A DNA stretch of 64,000 nucleotides, taken from NCBI GenBank assembly GCA_022494885.1, contig JAGVSM010002793.1:1-64000 (forward strand). Reading direction: 5' to 3'. The notes under the pieces are model-generated. The model was not told where the DNA came from. It did not search any database and saw only the letters and a program-made list of their open reading frames with translations. The stretch comes from Micrasema longulum (Eukaryota > Arthropoda > Insecta > Trichoptera > Brachycentridae). Shown in pieces: positions 35,713-45,573 of the stretch. The translations under genes were made by a program, and so were the position numbers. Every line of letters starts with the position of its first letter. Position 1 is the first letter of the stretch.

Positions 35713-35866
35713 TAGTAAAATAAATAAAATAACTTTGTTTTTAACCACTAATTTTTATTTTTCACCGACCGGTTTCAAAGCAAACAAGCTTCTTTGTCAA
35801 GGTTTACGTAACTAATTAGTTACGTAAATGTAAACCATTAAAAACAAAGTTGTTTTATTTATTTTA
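35713..35866. repeat. Fold-back with a perfect 26-bp palindrome
   Basis: 35803-35828 is a perfect palindrome centred on TAATTA with TTTACGTAAC arms. Outer arms (AATAACTTTGTTTTTAA near 35730 and TTAAAAACAAAGTTGTTTTATT near 35838) are also inverted. ACCGACCGGTTTC lies within. Confidence 0.6.
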
Positions 35867-35999
35867 TTATAATGAATAACCACAAAGTAAGTGCTTCAAA
35901 TATAAACTTTATAATACATTTCTGTGTTTGAAATAGAATCAGAATCGATTAATACTCTCAGCTGAAAATCCTAAAAAAAGAAATCGAGTGGAGACTCGA

Positions 36000-36130
36000 G
36001 TCCATCTTAAAGTACCATGTTCGATTCCCGACAGGGTTAACGGGAAACATTTTAAAGTTGATTCACTGCAGTATTTCACTAATGGATTTACGTTCGAAAT
36101 GTAAGACTTATCACCTTACCTTTTTTTTTT
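36000..36130 (+). mobile_element. SINE family 1, plus-orientation fragment
   Basis: Box-B-like GTTCGATTCCC, then CACTGCAGTATTTCACTAAT and GAAATGTAAGACTTATCACC, the body blocks of the family. Confidence 0.55.
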
Positions 36131-36134
36131 TTAA

Positions 36135-36335
36135 TATTAAAAAAAAAAAAAAAATTCAAAAAGAAAATTAAAAGTCCTGCTGAATTGTAAGCATACAACT
36201 CCACAGCAGGTTCTTATAAATAAAAATATATTTATACATACTAAAAAAATAAATAGCATAAAATAAGACCAGTATACATATTTAATAACAGGGAATCTAT
36301 ATAAAACTAGTGAATGCAAACGGAGTGTTCTCTGA
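36135..36335 (-). repeat. LINE 3' end with conserved stem-loop
   Basis: CCTGCTGTGGAGTTGTATGC and CAATTCAGCAGGAC (minus strand) form the hairpin seen in the LINE at 16771-17321. A T-run marks the poly(A) end, and blocks shared with 33640-33790 lie upstream. Confidence 0.65.
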
Positions 36336-36344
36336 TTAGGATAT

Positions 36345-36640
36345 TTATTTATTTATTTTATTTTATTTGGGATTTTAACAGCTATTACATAAAAAAAATA
36401 ATTAGAAAAATCTTAACAATACTAAAGCCAATTGAAAAAATCCACTGTAAATATAATGACAAATAATAAAAGAAGTTTAGTAATTGTATTTGTGTGACGT
36501 TTGTATTCATGTGTATGTGAATGTGTGTATGCGTGAATGAATGAGGGAGAGGATACATGTGCGTGTGGGAATGAATGAGGGAGAGGGTGCGTGTGTGTGG
36601 GTGCGTAAGTATGAAAAAAATATTTGCCTAAAACTTGTAA
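36345..36640 (-). repeat. LINE 3' UTR, family C
   Basis: ATTTATTTATTTATTTTATT tail, TTTGGGATTTTAACAG, then a GTGTGTATGCGTGAATGAATGAGGGAGAGG tract occurring twice. Confidence 0.6.
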
Positions 36641-36719
36641 ATTGTATTAAAAATGGTACAATGAAGAGCTCAGTAAAAAGTTAGAAACCTTTTTATTAAA
36701 ATTCAAATGACGAAATGAT

Positions 36720-36950
36720 ATAAATTGTTTTTTTTTTTAGTATGTTAAATTATTGCTTCAATTGTTTCATACTTAATCTACATTTATAATATTTTTATTT
36801 GAAAAACATAACATTATACCATACTCGTATTTTATGTTTTATTCTATTATTTAAAATTAAAACTATCATTCATTAAAAAAACTTTTTTCCATTGGTCATA
36901 ATTTAAGTATACATCTCACTCCTGTAGTTAACACACTAATCTTAATATGA
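36720..36950 (-). pseudogene. LINE C-terminus remnant
   Basis: AAAACTTTTTTCCATTGGTCATAATTTAAG...CTCACTCCTGTAGTTAACACACT matches the end of the coding part at 16960-17030. Confidence 0.55.
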
Positions 36951-37134
36951 AAACATATGATCGAAATAAGCTGCATTATTGTACGAATGCTGTGTTCTAT
37001 GCACCACTGGGTGCGAAAAGGGTGATGCTTTTGATTAATCTAAACTATTCCAATCACAACAATAGGGAAAGATTTTTTAAATGTATCTAGGTATATTATA
37101 GCATTAAATATGAGTTTTTTTTTAAAAATCAATT

Positions 37135-37378
37135 TAATCTGTCGAGAGTGTAAATCTGAGTCAAGTATAATTGACAAGATTAAGAAAGGGTTTCTGAGAT
37201 GGTTTGGTCACGTAGAACAAATGGACGACGAAAGAATTGTAAAACAAGTATGTATGGCGAAAATGAACGGTAACGTGAAACGAGGACGACCAAGGAAGAC
37301 GTGGCATGATCAGATAAACCAAAATCTTAAGTCTGGTCGTGTCAAAAGCAGACAGAACCGAAGGGCATGTATGACGAG
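37135..37378 (+). pseudogene. LINE C-terminal tail, 'GHVERM' family
   Basis: The frame reads CRECKSESSIIDKIKKGFLR, WFGHVEQMDDERIVKQVCMA, GNVKRGRPRKTWHDQI and NRRACMTR, nearly the same as 33096-33474 in the other orientation. It then breaks at a SINE. Confidence 0.85.
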
Positions 37379-37389
37379 AAAATATTTTT

Positions 37390-37470
37390 TTTGTTCTCAT
37401 CGGGAATCGAACCCGAAACCTTTCATGAGTGAGTCAAGCGTCTTGACCACTACATCACGCGGGTCAAAAA
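37390..37470 (-). mobile_element. tRNA-like SINE head inserted in a LINE
   Basis: The minus strand carries GCGTGATGTAGTGGTCAAGACG (box-A-like) and GGGTTCGATTCCCGATGAGAA (box B), followed by AAAAAAAATATTTT. It interrupts the LINE tail right after ACMTR. A true tRNA is unlikely: the acceptor and anticodon arms do not close by eye. Confidence 0.6.
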
Positions 37471-39075
37471 TACAACAAAAAAAGATTTATTCAATTATCT
37501 CAATTTAACGGTAAAAGCGCATATTGTCTATGACTTTTATATTGTACAATAATAATTGTACATGCTTAGTACAGTGTTTCACGAGTCTGCTCACAGATGT
37601 CACTAAGGGCGCCGGGTCGGCAAATGTTCCCACGCAGGTTTGAGTCCGCGCTAAAACATATTTATGCTCTCTGGATTAGTAATTTAAAGCTCGGCATGTA
37701 AAATTATGAACAATAAAGTCAATGATTTTCGTATCAGTTTTAATTTATTTTTATTATTTGATCTAGGTTAGTTTCTTTTTAAGTGAACCGTTTTAAAGGA
37801 AACGTGATGTTTAGTATTTGTAGTCAAGCGATTACCATGGGAAACCGCCCACACATTAAGTTGCATTCCCATATTTGTTTGATAAAATTGCAACAATAAA
37901 ACCTTTTGAGATAAACAGTTATCTGACTGTATCATCGTTTATTTGAACAATTAAAATGCTAAATAAGGTATTGGCATGTTTATTATTCATATTATTTTTT
38001 ATCTCCATTTCTTAATATGAGCCCATTGCATAATATGATAAACTAATTGACAAAATATTCAAACTTTCTTATATTAAGTTTTAACTATGTAAGCCTTTTA
38101 CCTAATTTAACAACTCCTTCGTCTTCGTCGAAATGGATAAATTTTGTTGTTTTGTCTTCCTTTTTAAACGCAAATTGATCGTTTTTATGAAGACGCATCA
38201 ATTTTAAGCTTTATTCCTTAACTTGACTTTTTTTTATTTCAATTTTTATCAATTGTAAACTATTCTTAATGTTATCAACATAATAAATAATAAACAATTT
38301 GAGTTTTTATGACAAAAAATATTCTTCTGAAAACATAAATATTATTTAAATTAATATATTATTAAACTCAGGAATATTTTCTGAAGTACCTACGCATCTA
38401 GTCGTAAAATTGCACTTCTTAACAGCTTTTTTATCGTCTGCACTTATGAAAAATGGCATTCCTCTATGAATAAACTGTGAATATGCAAATACACCGAGCA
38501 AATAGTTCTACAGGCTCCTATTACACGAGACATTCTGCACGCTATACAATCATTGTGAATATTTTATATAAATAACTCATTTATCGGCCAATAATAATTG
38601 CATGTACATTCTATGGATGAAGGAATAAATGGATGAAATAAATCACTTTACAAAATTTAACGACGGTAATGCACATTGCATTTGTAATAACCTTTATGAT
38701 TGACATTTATTCCAATAAATATTGAGAATCTCACTAAAAAACAACCACCGGATTTTGGGCATTTACATTGCAATTTTTTTTAAATTTTCTTTTTTTTTAA
38801 AAATTTACATCGAGAGCATTACAAAGTAGCCAATTCATACTTATTGCGTTACAAAGTATACATAACATAAAAAAAATTGTGTAAAAATGTCGAAGGGACA
38901 AGTAGACCGAATTAATTCAGAATATCTGAATTATGTATGCGACTACCAATCAGTTGAAAAAAGTGAACACCCAAATAAATATTTCCTCTCCTCAACAACA
39001 ATTGTTAGCCCAGAATTTCTAGTAAGAAATCAGTCCAGAAAAGCCACGGGTAATATCGGATAACGCAGATTTTTT
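37471..39075. other. AT-rich region, no gene seen
   Basis: No coding signal, element termini or tandem repeats were recognised. Confidence 0.4.
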
Positions 39076-39079
39076 TTTG

Positions 39080-39360
39080 CATCTTCTCTATTATCCATTT
39101 TAAATCTAAAAAAATTTCATAAAGTAGATGCTTACATAAAAAATGAACGACTTACTGAAATTGAACATGCTAAATACTTAGGACTAACAACAGACAGACA
39201 ATTGACGTGGACAATTCACAATGCAAATTTTACTTTTCAATTCCTATGGGAAAATGTCTATTTATAAACCTCAAAAAAATACATTTTTCATCGTTGAAAT
39301 GAATGAAATATAGTCCTGTATCCTTTGTAGAGTCGTGTTTCACCACAGTCACACGAGAGT
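39080..39360 (+). pseudogene. LINE reverse-transcriptase thumb fragment
   Basis: YIKNERLTEIEHAKYLGLTT followed by DRQLTWTIH is the AKYLGv.lD.kLtW..Hi motif downstream of the palm domain. Frameshifted afterwards. Confidence 0.65.
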
Positions 39361-39414
39361 AAAAAAGAACGAATTTCGATTCTTTTTTGTGATATTATTT
39401 AATAAAATATAAAT

Positions 39415-39745
39415 GATGCCGAAATGCGATCCCTCAGGCGAATGTGTTGTAAAACGATGCATGATAGGTGGACAAATGTCGAGATCCGTGAACTATGTAT
39501 GGCTGAGACATGCATTATCGACAGAATCAAGAAAGGGGTGCTGCGTTGATTTGGACATGCAGAGCGAATGGACAGTGAAAGAACGGCTAAAAGGATCCGA
39601 ATGTTGATGGATGCAGAAAATGAGGAAGACCGAGTAAGACATGGCACGATTAAGTCCATCAAATACTTGAAGATGGACATGTCAAGAGTAGGAATAATCG
39701 GCGTGCGCGCATGAGAAGATGTATGAATGTAGAGAAAGCGAGGTA
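39415..39745 (+). pseudogene. LINE C-terminal tail, 'GHVERM' family
   Basis: Starts CGAAATGCGATCCCTCAGGCG, as at 29165, with degraded EMCMAETCIIDRIKKGVLR, GHAERMDSERT and NRRARMRRCMNVEKAR blocks in shifting frames. Confidence 0.65.
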
Positions 39746-40129
39746 TTATTATTATTATTATGGATAACTTATATAGCGCCATTTTCTTAATTTGCACGAC
39801 AAGGTATGGTCTTAGGTCTCTGCTGTACCTTGCTTGTAGTGAGTACAACAGGCTATCGGAGTCCTTTAGAACGTCAAAAAATGACTATATTAATTTGAAA
39901 AACTACTTCTTGAGGAGGTACGTGGAGGGTGAAATTTAGTTTTAAGTTCTTCTTTTTCCTCGGATATTTCTTTTTTACTATATGCAAATGTTAATATTAC
40001 CTTTTATCAAGTACGAATTGTTTTAATTTCTTTGTATTATATACTTGCTTGCTATCTTATTTCAGTTTTATGAACATATTATTACTTGTAACTATATTTT
40101 ATTTTATTTTATGTGTGGACATATAATTG

Positions 40130-41250
40130 ATTTCTTTTATTTTTATTTTATAAACATAAACGGCAAATCTGCCTTTTACAAATATTTATAATATTAACAT
40201 GTTTTTTTTTTTCAAAAACATGAATATTGAAAACAAGATTAAAAAAAAAAACAAAAATCACACCAAAAATTATACAGGATTCATATTTAAAAAAATTACT
40301 TAAAAATTATACAGCATATTCGGTAGAAAGTTAAGATAATAAAACATTCTACAGTAAAACAACAAGAAAATCATAAGTACTGTTTCACACAGCTAGGCAA
40401 AGTGAACAAAAAATTTTATATGAAATGCATGAATAAATAAATATAATTACCATTCACCACCTTTGAAAAAGTTCAAAAGGTTTGTTCTATAGGAACAATA
40501 CCCTACACTAAATATATCAGATACGTGGGAATAACTATTGCCGAGTTCATGAAGTCTTATTTAATACTGTATTGCTACATACACTGTCCGCAATTGTTGT
40601 TACGAAAACTATGGCACCTGTTCAATAATTTTCCAGGCACCCTGAAGTTGATGAGAGATAACAGTTCAAGGCAATCCCAAATTGAATTTACAATTTTGAA
40701 TAAATTTAAAAGGTCTATAATTTTTCTTCTATCGTTAAGTTTTAACAAATTTAATGTTTTTAGTAAAAAATCGTAATTTGAAAATTCATGACTGATGAAG
40801 TTTAAAATTTATATATCGTTATAGTTTTTTTTGGACTCTTTCAAGAGAATTTTGGTGACAGTTGTAGTAAGGAGTCCATATTGTAGAATTATACTCTAAC
40901 TGGCTTCTCACTAATGAAGTATACATCAACTTCCAAGTGCCTATGTTTTTGAATTCCTTAGTCACACGTAACATGAAGCCTAACATATTCAGAGATTTAC
41001 TAGTAATATTATTTATGTGCCTAATGAAGGATAATTTTTGATCAAAAACGATACCCAGGTCGCGCACCCCAGAAGTTGAGCCTAATTGCATATTACCCAT
41101 CAAATAATCAAATGAAATTGGGTTTTTTATTCTAAAAAATCTCATTACGTGGCATTTTTCAATATTTAATTTAAGTTTATTGGTGGAGCACCACTGGAAC
41201 ATTTTATCTAAATTATTATTATTATTATTATTACCAAAATACCTCAAGGG
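40130..41250 (-). pseudogene. LINE reverse-transcriptase thumb, C-terminus and 3' UTR
   Basis: The 142-codon minus frame reads FQWCSTNKLKLNIEKCHVMR, GVRDLGIVFDQKLSFIRHI, MLGFMLRVTKEF and YTSLVRSQLEYNSTIWTPYY, a CR1/jockey-type thumb region. The following sequence (to about 40450) keeps LNLFKIVNSIWDCLELLSL and NFRVP remnants, and an AT-rich 3' UTR ends near 40130. Confidence 0.85.
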
Positions 41251-41264
41251 CGCTTGTAGGTATG

Positions 41265-41330
41265 TATACGGAATTTTTTAATCTCTGCCTATCTCTATGG
41301 AGAAACGGCGTGATAGTTTGTTGTTTATTG
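41265..41330 (+). repeat. Terminal piece of the 'GHVERM' LINE
   Basis: TCTGCCTATCTCTATGGAGAAACGGCGTGATAGTTTGTTG is the conserved 3' end of the family, on the plus strand. Confidence 0.55.
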
Positions 41331-41639
41331 AAATTATTACTTATTTTATAAGGAAAAACAATAGAGTAAAAAAAAAAAATTTTTTTTTTTAGTCGACAAT
41401 AAATCCCGATATTATACAGTCCATAGCGTTCCTCTGGAATTTGCAAGGCAAACTGGTATATTGCCGTGTATTGACTAGTAAAATATTTCTCATAATGCGT
41501 GAAGAGTAATTCCAAAGGATGCTAAACGAGTTTGTTAAGCTGTGGAATTCTTCAAATAGTATTGGACTTACAACTTTGATTGTGTCCTTTTTTTTCAAAT
41601 TAAGAAAATAAGGGGACAAAAAAAAGAATATATCAATAA

Positions 41640-41800
41640 TTCATAGCGTCTCACCGCACACTGCACATATATCGCAAACAGCTTTGCCAGCTTTATTGCC
41701 TCGATTGAATGCGTACAGAAAGCGGTGTCGGAAATACTCACATTCGTCTACTTGACATTTCATTTTGAAGGCTTGTAATCAAATAAAATAATAAATGTTA
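41640..41800 (-). pseudogene. mariner transposase N-terminal relic, best copy
   Basis: The minus strand reads MKCQVDECEYFRHRFLYAFN then RGNKAGKAVCDICAVCGE, the mariner transposase N-terminus with its initiator Met. It is lost after about 38 codons. The leader (ATTTGATTACAAGCCTTC) matches 62805-62840. Confidence 0.75.
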
Positions 41801-41994
41801 CCTCAAAGCAAACTCTATGTCTTATAGAACAGAAAATTTTCTTTTGATTGACGTATAACTTTTACCATTTTGTTTAACTTTGTGTGCTAATTTTAAAAAT
41901 TGAAAAACAATGGACTATTGACGAACTTACATCTAATATATTATTTGCACTAAAATTTACAATGCAAAAACTTAATTAGTAAGTAGTACTAAAC

Positions 41995-42335
41995 GAACAA
42001 ACCGTCACGCCGTTTATCTGTAGGAGTAGGCAGAGAAGATATAACGCTATATCAATTTGCCTTTGCATACCGACCTTATTTTCCATATTCATGCATCGAA
42101 TTTTGATGTGTTAACCTTCAAGTATTTATTGGGTTTAGTCATGAAATGTTTTTCCCGGTTTTCCTCGTTTCCTGCATCCATCAGCATTTGCATTGTAAGT
42201 ATGTAGAGCCGTTTTTTGAAGTCCATTCGCTCTTCATGTCCAAACCAACACTGGACTCCTTTCTTGATTTTGTCGATGGTGTTTATCATAGCCTTACATA
42301 ACGCACGGATCTGGACGTTTGCGCATCTACGTTTG
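41995..42335 (-). pseudogene. LINE C-terminal tail, 'GHVERM' family
   Basis: NVQIRALCKAMINTIDKIKKG, CWFGHEERMDFKK and a degraded GRPRK block, ending in CACGCCGTTTATCTGTAGG. Confidence 0.75.
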
Positions 42336-42474
42336 TATTTTTTTACTATTTTTTTAAATACTTCATACGTTAGTACACATATATTCAAAACATAAAATAT
42401 GCAGAAGTAAACTTAATCTCCTCAGAACGAATCCAACTTACATGAGATCACCCAAAAATATACATATTGATAAC

Positions 42475-42830
42475 TAATTTATAATTTGTTTAATTTACTG
42501 AATGGCTTAATTGATGTACCATCGTTACTGGAACAAGTGGCATTCAATGTTCCAATCCGCCAGTTGCGAAATAATAATGTGCTGTTTCTCGATCGACACA
42601 GCACAAACTATGGCTTGCATGCACCAATGTTCCGATTGTGTCGTATTGTAAACTCAAGACAAGATCTGGACTTTTTTGGTGTAAGTCTTTATAGATCTCA
42701 TAAATCACTAAGATAGACCGGAGCTTGTCTTGAGGGAGTATTTTTTTTTTTTTCAAGGCTTTAATATTATTTAGTTGTACTTTATTGTATAAGTGCCTGT
42801 ATTTATTATACGAAACCATCGTTAGAATAG
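42475..42830 (+). pseudogene. LINE C-terminus
   Basis: MFNLLNGLIDVPSLLEQVAF, NVPIRQLR, NYGLHAP and RIVNSRQDLDFF follow the same module as 29657-29959. Tail poorly preserved. Confidence 0.8.
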
Positions 42831-42984
42831 ACTGCAGAAGTCCGTCAAATAAATTAATAAATAACTATGACCGTGGAAACCTACGCACCTATTTGCTTGA
42901 AATGTATTTCTGGGTCGTTATGTTGTGTATTGGTTGTTTTTCTTGCCGATATTTAGTACTTCCAGATTACATTCTTTCAGCACA

Positions 42985-43100
42985 ACGCTAAGGCTACCAG
43001 ATTATACAGAGCTCCTTAAGGCAGCTTTTCTAGTTCGGCTACGAGCCATTTTTACGTGTATGTGGGTACTATAAAGGAAACTAAGACTTATGTCCTAAGA
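42985..43100. repeat. Interspersed repeat shared with 32355-32470
   Basis: GCTACCAGATTATACAGAGCT, GGCAGCTTTTCTAGTTCGGC and TACGTGTATGTGGGTAC in the same order. Confidence 0.6.
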
Positions 43101-43350
43101 TGCAGTGTGCGATATGTGCTGGGCAAGTTGTCATTCTTGCCGACGTTTCGGATCATCTGGGTTCAAGTGACATCTAGACTATTATCCTAAAAAATGATCT
43201 CTGTAACGCTGTCCGAAATGTCGATGTCGGCCAAAAAATAATCAATACACGGCACAGCAACCTAGTAAAGCATCGCAATTAACCCCGGGTTAAAATGATT
43301 AATTATTGGGATTAAATAATGACACACAATGCAATCAATAAAATATGTGT

Positions 43351-43356
43351 TTTATT
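43351..43356 (-). terminator. NTL: Candidate polyadenylation signal AATAAA, distal
   Basis: AATAAA on the minus strand, about 300 nt after the natalisin stop codon. It is an alternative to the proximal signal. Confidence 0.35.
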
Positions 43357-43549
43357 TTTAAAACCCAGCCAGAGTTACATAAAACACAATACCATTATTT
43401 TTTTTTTCTTTTTCTAAATATTTTTTTGCCTCAACTCTTTTTGGCCATGCGTAGTGAGTATATTCAAAACATCGATCAATTACATATTTTATCAAATCAG
43501 TATTTTAAAACTAGTTAAATATCGCGCATCGATTGGCCTTTTAAAACTA

Positions 43550-43555
43550 TTTATT
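43550..43555 (-). terminator. NTL: Candidate polyadenylation signal AATAAA, proximal
   Basis: AATAAA on the minus strand, about 104 nt after the natalisin stop codon. It would give a short 3' UTR. Confidence 0.4.
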
Positions 43556-43658
43556 GACATACTGTATAATATTATGGGTCCTTATAAATTAATTTGGAAC
43601 TTAATTTTTTGCCGTTTTCGTGCTGTTTTCGAAACAATTGATTCCTTTCATTGTTTAG

Positions 43659-45563
43659 CTATTCATTTCTGTCAGAGTCTACGACGATAATTTCTTCATT
43701 TTCTGGCCCATCCAAAGGTCTGGAAAGAACGACAGTATTCGATCCATCATTTTTAAAGTTGGTTTCAAAGAATTCTTCCAAGTTTCTTTTCTTTTTTACA
43801 GTTGTGGTTTTCATATTGAATGCCACTGGTTGTAATTTTGAATTAGAATTTTGATCATCCACAGTTAAAATTTTTGATGAATCACCTTTTTTTACTGGTT
43901 TCAGCATTCTATTGAAATATGGCATAATATCTCGTTTTAGTCTATGTGATAAAAGATCTTTAGATGTGTTGTCCTTAAATACTATAATGCTGTCATCTTG
44001 TACACCTGACTTTCCTTTAACATAAAGTCCACTAGGCATTTCTTTAGTTTTATTAAACATACCATTTTCTTCTCCTATCAATTGATCTGTGTATTTTTGC
44101 TTTATAATATCTGATAAAAGACTTAACAGATTATCATTAAGATCTTTTGAAATTATGGGAATATGCCTAAAATTCTCATCTGTTTTCATCGCTCTCCAAA
44201 GTTGGTTGTTCCCTTCACTATTTACAAAGCCTTGATTGCGATAAAAATGATTGCTTGGTATAGGTCTTATTTTATGATATCTCATCGCTTTAAATAGTTT
44301 GTGCCAATTATTGTTAAGAATTTTGTTTTGATCCCTCCATAACAGCTTGAGATTATAATTATTTGGTGAGAGACTTTTAGCAAATACGTAATTTTCTCTT
44401 AATCTTTTGCCTCTGTTACCCCAAAATGGATCAATGTCTATATCTTTCTTTCCTCTATTTCCCCAGAATGGATCATCGTTTACCGTTTTTTTTCCTCTGT
44501 TTCCCCAAAAAGGGTCATCATCTATTTCTCTTTTCCCCCTGTTTCCCCAAAATGGATCTTCATCTGGATCTTTTTTACCCCTGTTTCCCCAAAACCGATC
44601 TTCGTCATTATTTTTCTTCCCACGATTTCCCCAAAATGGATCATCGATGTCTTTTTTCCCTCTATTGCCCCAGAAAGGGTTTTTGTAAGGCTTTTTTCCC
44701 CTGTTTCCCCAAAACGGATCTTCGTCGATATTCTTTTTTCCTCTGTTTCCCCAAAACGGGTCTTCATCAATATTCTTTTTCCCCCTGTTTCCCCAAAACG
44801 GGTCTTCGTCAATATTCTTTTTGCCCATGTTCCCCCAAAAATTATTATCATCGTTGTTCTTTTTTCCTCTATTTCCCCAAAGCGGATCTATTTCTGTAGA
44901 TTTCTTTCCTCTGTTTCCCCAAAAAGGATCACCGATATCTTTTTTGCCCCTGTTACCCCAAAAAGGATCGTTGTCGTCTTTTTTTCCTCTGTTACCCCAG
45001 AAAGGATCATTGTCGTCACTTTTCTTACCCCTGTTGCCCCAAAAAACGTTGGAATCATCGTTTTTCTTTCCTCTGTTGCCCCAAAAGAGATCAAAATCTT
45101 CCTCTCTTCTAGTCCTATTTCCAAAAACGTCATTTCCAGATCTTCTTCCTCTCGATGGCCACGTTGGTATGATATCTTCGTCGTGCCTAATTTTAACTAA
45201 TTTATGAACAACGGGGTTTATATTCCTAAACTCAAAAGCGTGATTTGTTTCCAATTTATGGGATGTTCCTACCATCTCTGGGATAATCAAGCTCTTCATT
45301 AACATATGTAGAAACGTGGGTGAATTCTCGGAATATCTCGATACCGGGTCACCGGAAAAAAAATCCTTGTTCAACTCCATATCTCGGTCATTAATAAAAT
45401 GAGCTAGTCTTTTAGATCTTGTCCTGGTTGGAGAGTGTGGTTGTTCGTTTTCTGAGAGATGCTGTTTTTGATACCCTTTGGTGTGTTGTCCGTGCCCATA
45501 GTTAAACTGATGTGCTGCGATTAGGAAATAGATTATACCCAGCACAAGAAAGGGCGGCCCCAT
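43659..45563 (-). CDS. NTL: Natalisin neuropeptide precursor (17 tandem FWGNR-amide-type units)
   Basis: This 634-residue pre-propeptide has a hydrophobic N-terminus (residues about 4-17, then a small-residue region ending near 17-25), as expected of a signal peptide. Residues 154-387 hold 17 consecutive units, mostly acidic spacer + (D)PFWGNRG + KK or KR. Dibasic cleavage followed by amidation at Gly would release 10-11-residue peptides ending FWGNR-amide. FxxxR-amide is the defining signature of natalisin, which in insects signals through a tachykinin-type GPCR from a few brain neurons and affects mating and fecundity (family knowledge). Residues 388-634 form a long C-terminal propeptide with further basic sites (LKR at 542-544, KKKR at 590-593). 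The start is the first Met in frame, 10 nt after a splice acceptor, and directly begins the signal peptide. The coding part has no intron. Two units carry key-residue changes (F228L, R246M). Orcokinin, MIP or FMRFamide assignment fits less well because their signatures are absent. Neighbours are only mobile-element debris. Confidence 0.93.
   Translation of the reverse strand: MGPPFLVLGIIYFLIAAHQFNYGHGQHTKGYQKQHLSENEQPHSPTRTRSKRLAHFINDRDMELNKDFFSGDPVSRYSENSPTFLHMLMKSLIIPEMVGTSHKLETNHAFEFRNINPVVHKLVKIRHDEDIIPTWPSRGRRSGNDVFGNRTRREEDFDLFWGNRGKKNDDSNVFWGNRGKKSDDNDPFWGNRGKKDDNDPFWGNRGKKDIGDPFWGNRGKKSTEIDPLWGNRGKKNNDDNNFWGNMGKKNIDEDPFWGNRGKKNIDEDPFWGNRGKKNIDEDPFWGNRGKKPYKNPFWGNRGKKDIDDPFWGNRGKKNNDEDRFWGNRGKKDPDEDPFWGNRGKREIDDDPFWGNRGKKTVNDDPFWGNRGKKDIDIDPFWGNRGKRLRENYVFAKSLSPNNYNLKLLWRDQNKILNNNWHKLFKAMRYHKIRPIPSNHFYRNQGFVNSEGNNQLWRAMKTDENFRHIPIISKDLNDNLLSLLSDIIKQKYTDQLIGEENGMFNKTKEMPSGLYVKGKSGVQDDSIIVFKDNTSKDLLSHRLKRDIMPYFNRMLKPVKKGDSSKILTVDDQNSNSKLQPVAFNMKTTTVKKKRNLEEFFETNFKNDGSNTVVLSRPLDGPENEEIIVVDSDRNE
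44403..45104 (-). repeat. NTL: Coding minisatellite: 17 tandem natalisin peptide units
   Basis: Seventeen in-frame units of 39 or 42 bp (13 or 14 codons) run from residue 154 to 387 of the precursor. Fifteen read FWGNRG followed by KK or KR; unit 6 reads LWGNRG and unit 7 FWGNMG. Units 8-10 (44691-44816) encode the same 14 residues three times with only a few synonymous differences, so they look like the most recent duplications. Spacers are rich in Asp, Glu and Asn, which keeps the released peptides acidic at the N-terminus. Long open frames in other phases through this block are by-products of the repeat. Confidence 0.95.
45141..45173 (-). other. NTL: Possible extra amidated peptide end (TWPSRG-RR) in the natalisin propeptide
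   Basis: Residues 131-141 of the precursor read IIPTWPSRGRR, a Gly followed by a dibasic site. Processing would give an amidated end TWPSR-amide, with Trp and Arg in the positions of the FWxxR-amide core but Thr in place of Phe. The next segment, SGNDVFGNRTRR, has an FGNR core but no amidation Gly. Both look like diverged copies at the edge of the array. Confidence 0.6.
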
Positions 45564-45573
45564 TGTCGGACGA

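Noticed and set aside
41389..41619. Continuation of the mariner transposase downstream of 41640
   Set aside because: The 76-codon minus frame has none of the expected transposase motifs (no WxPH-like or DD(D/E) segments seen).
44407..45207. Open frames of 81-157 codons on both strands across the natalisin array
   Set aside because: They follow from the 39/42-bp periodicity and base composition of the array; none has a signal peptide or cleavage pattern.
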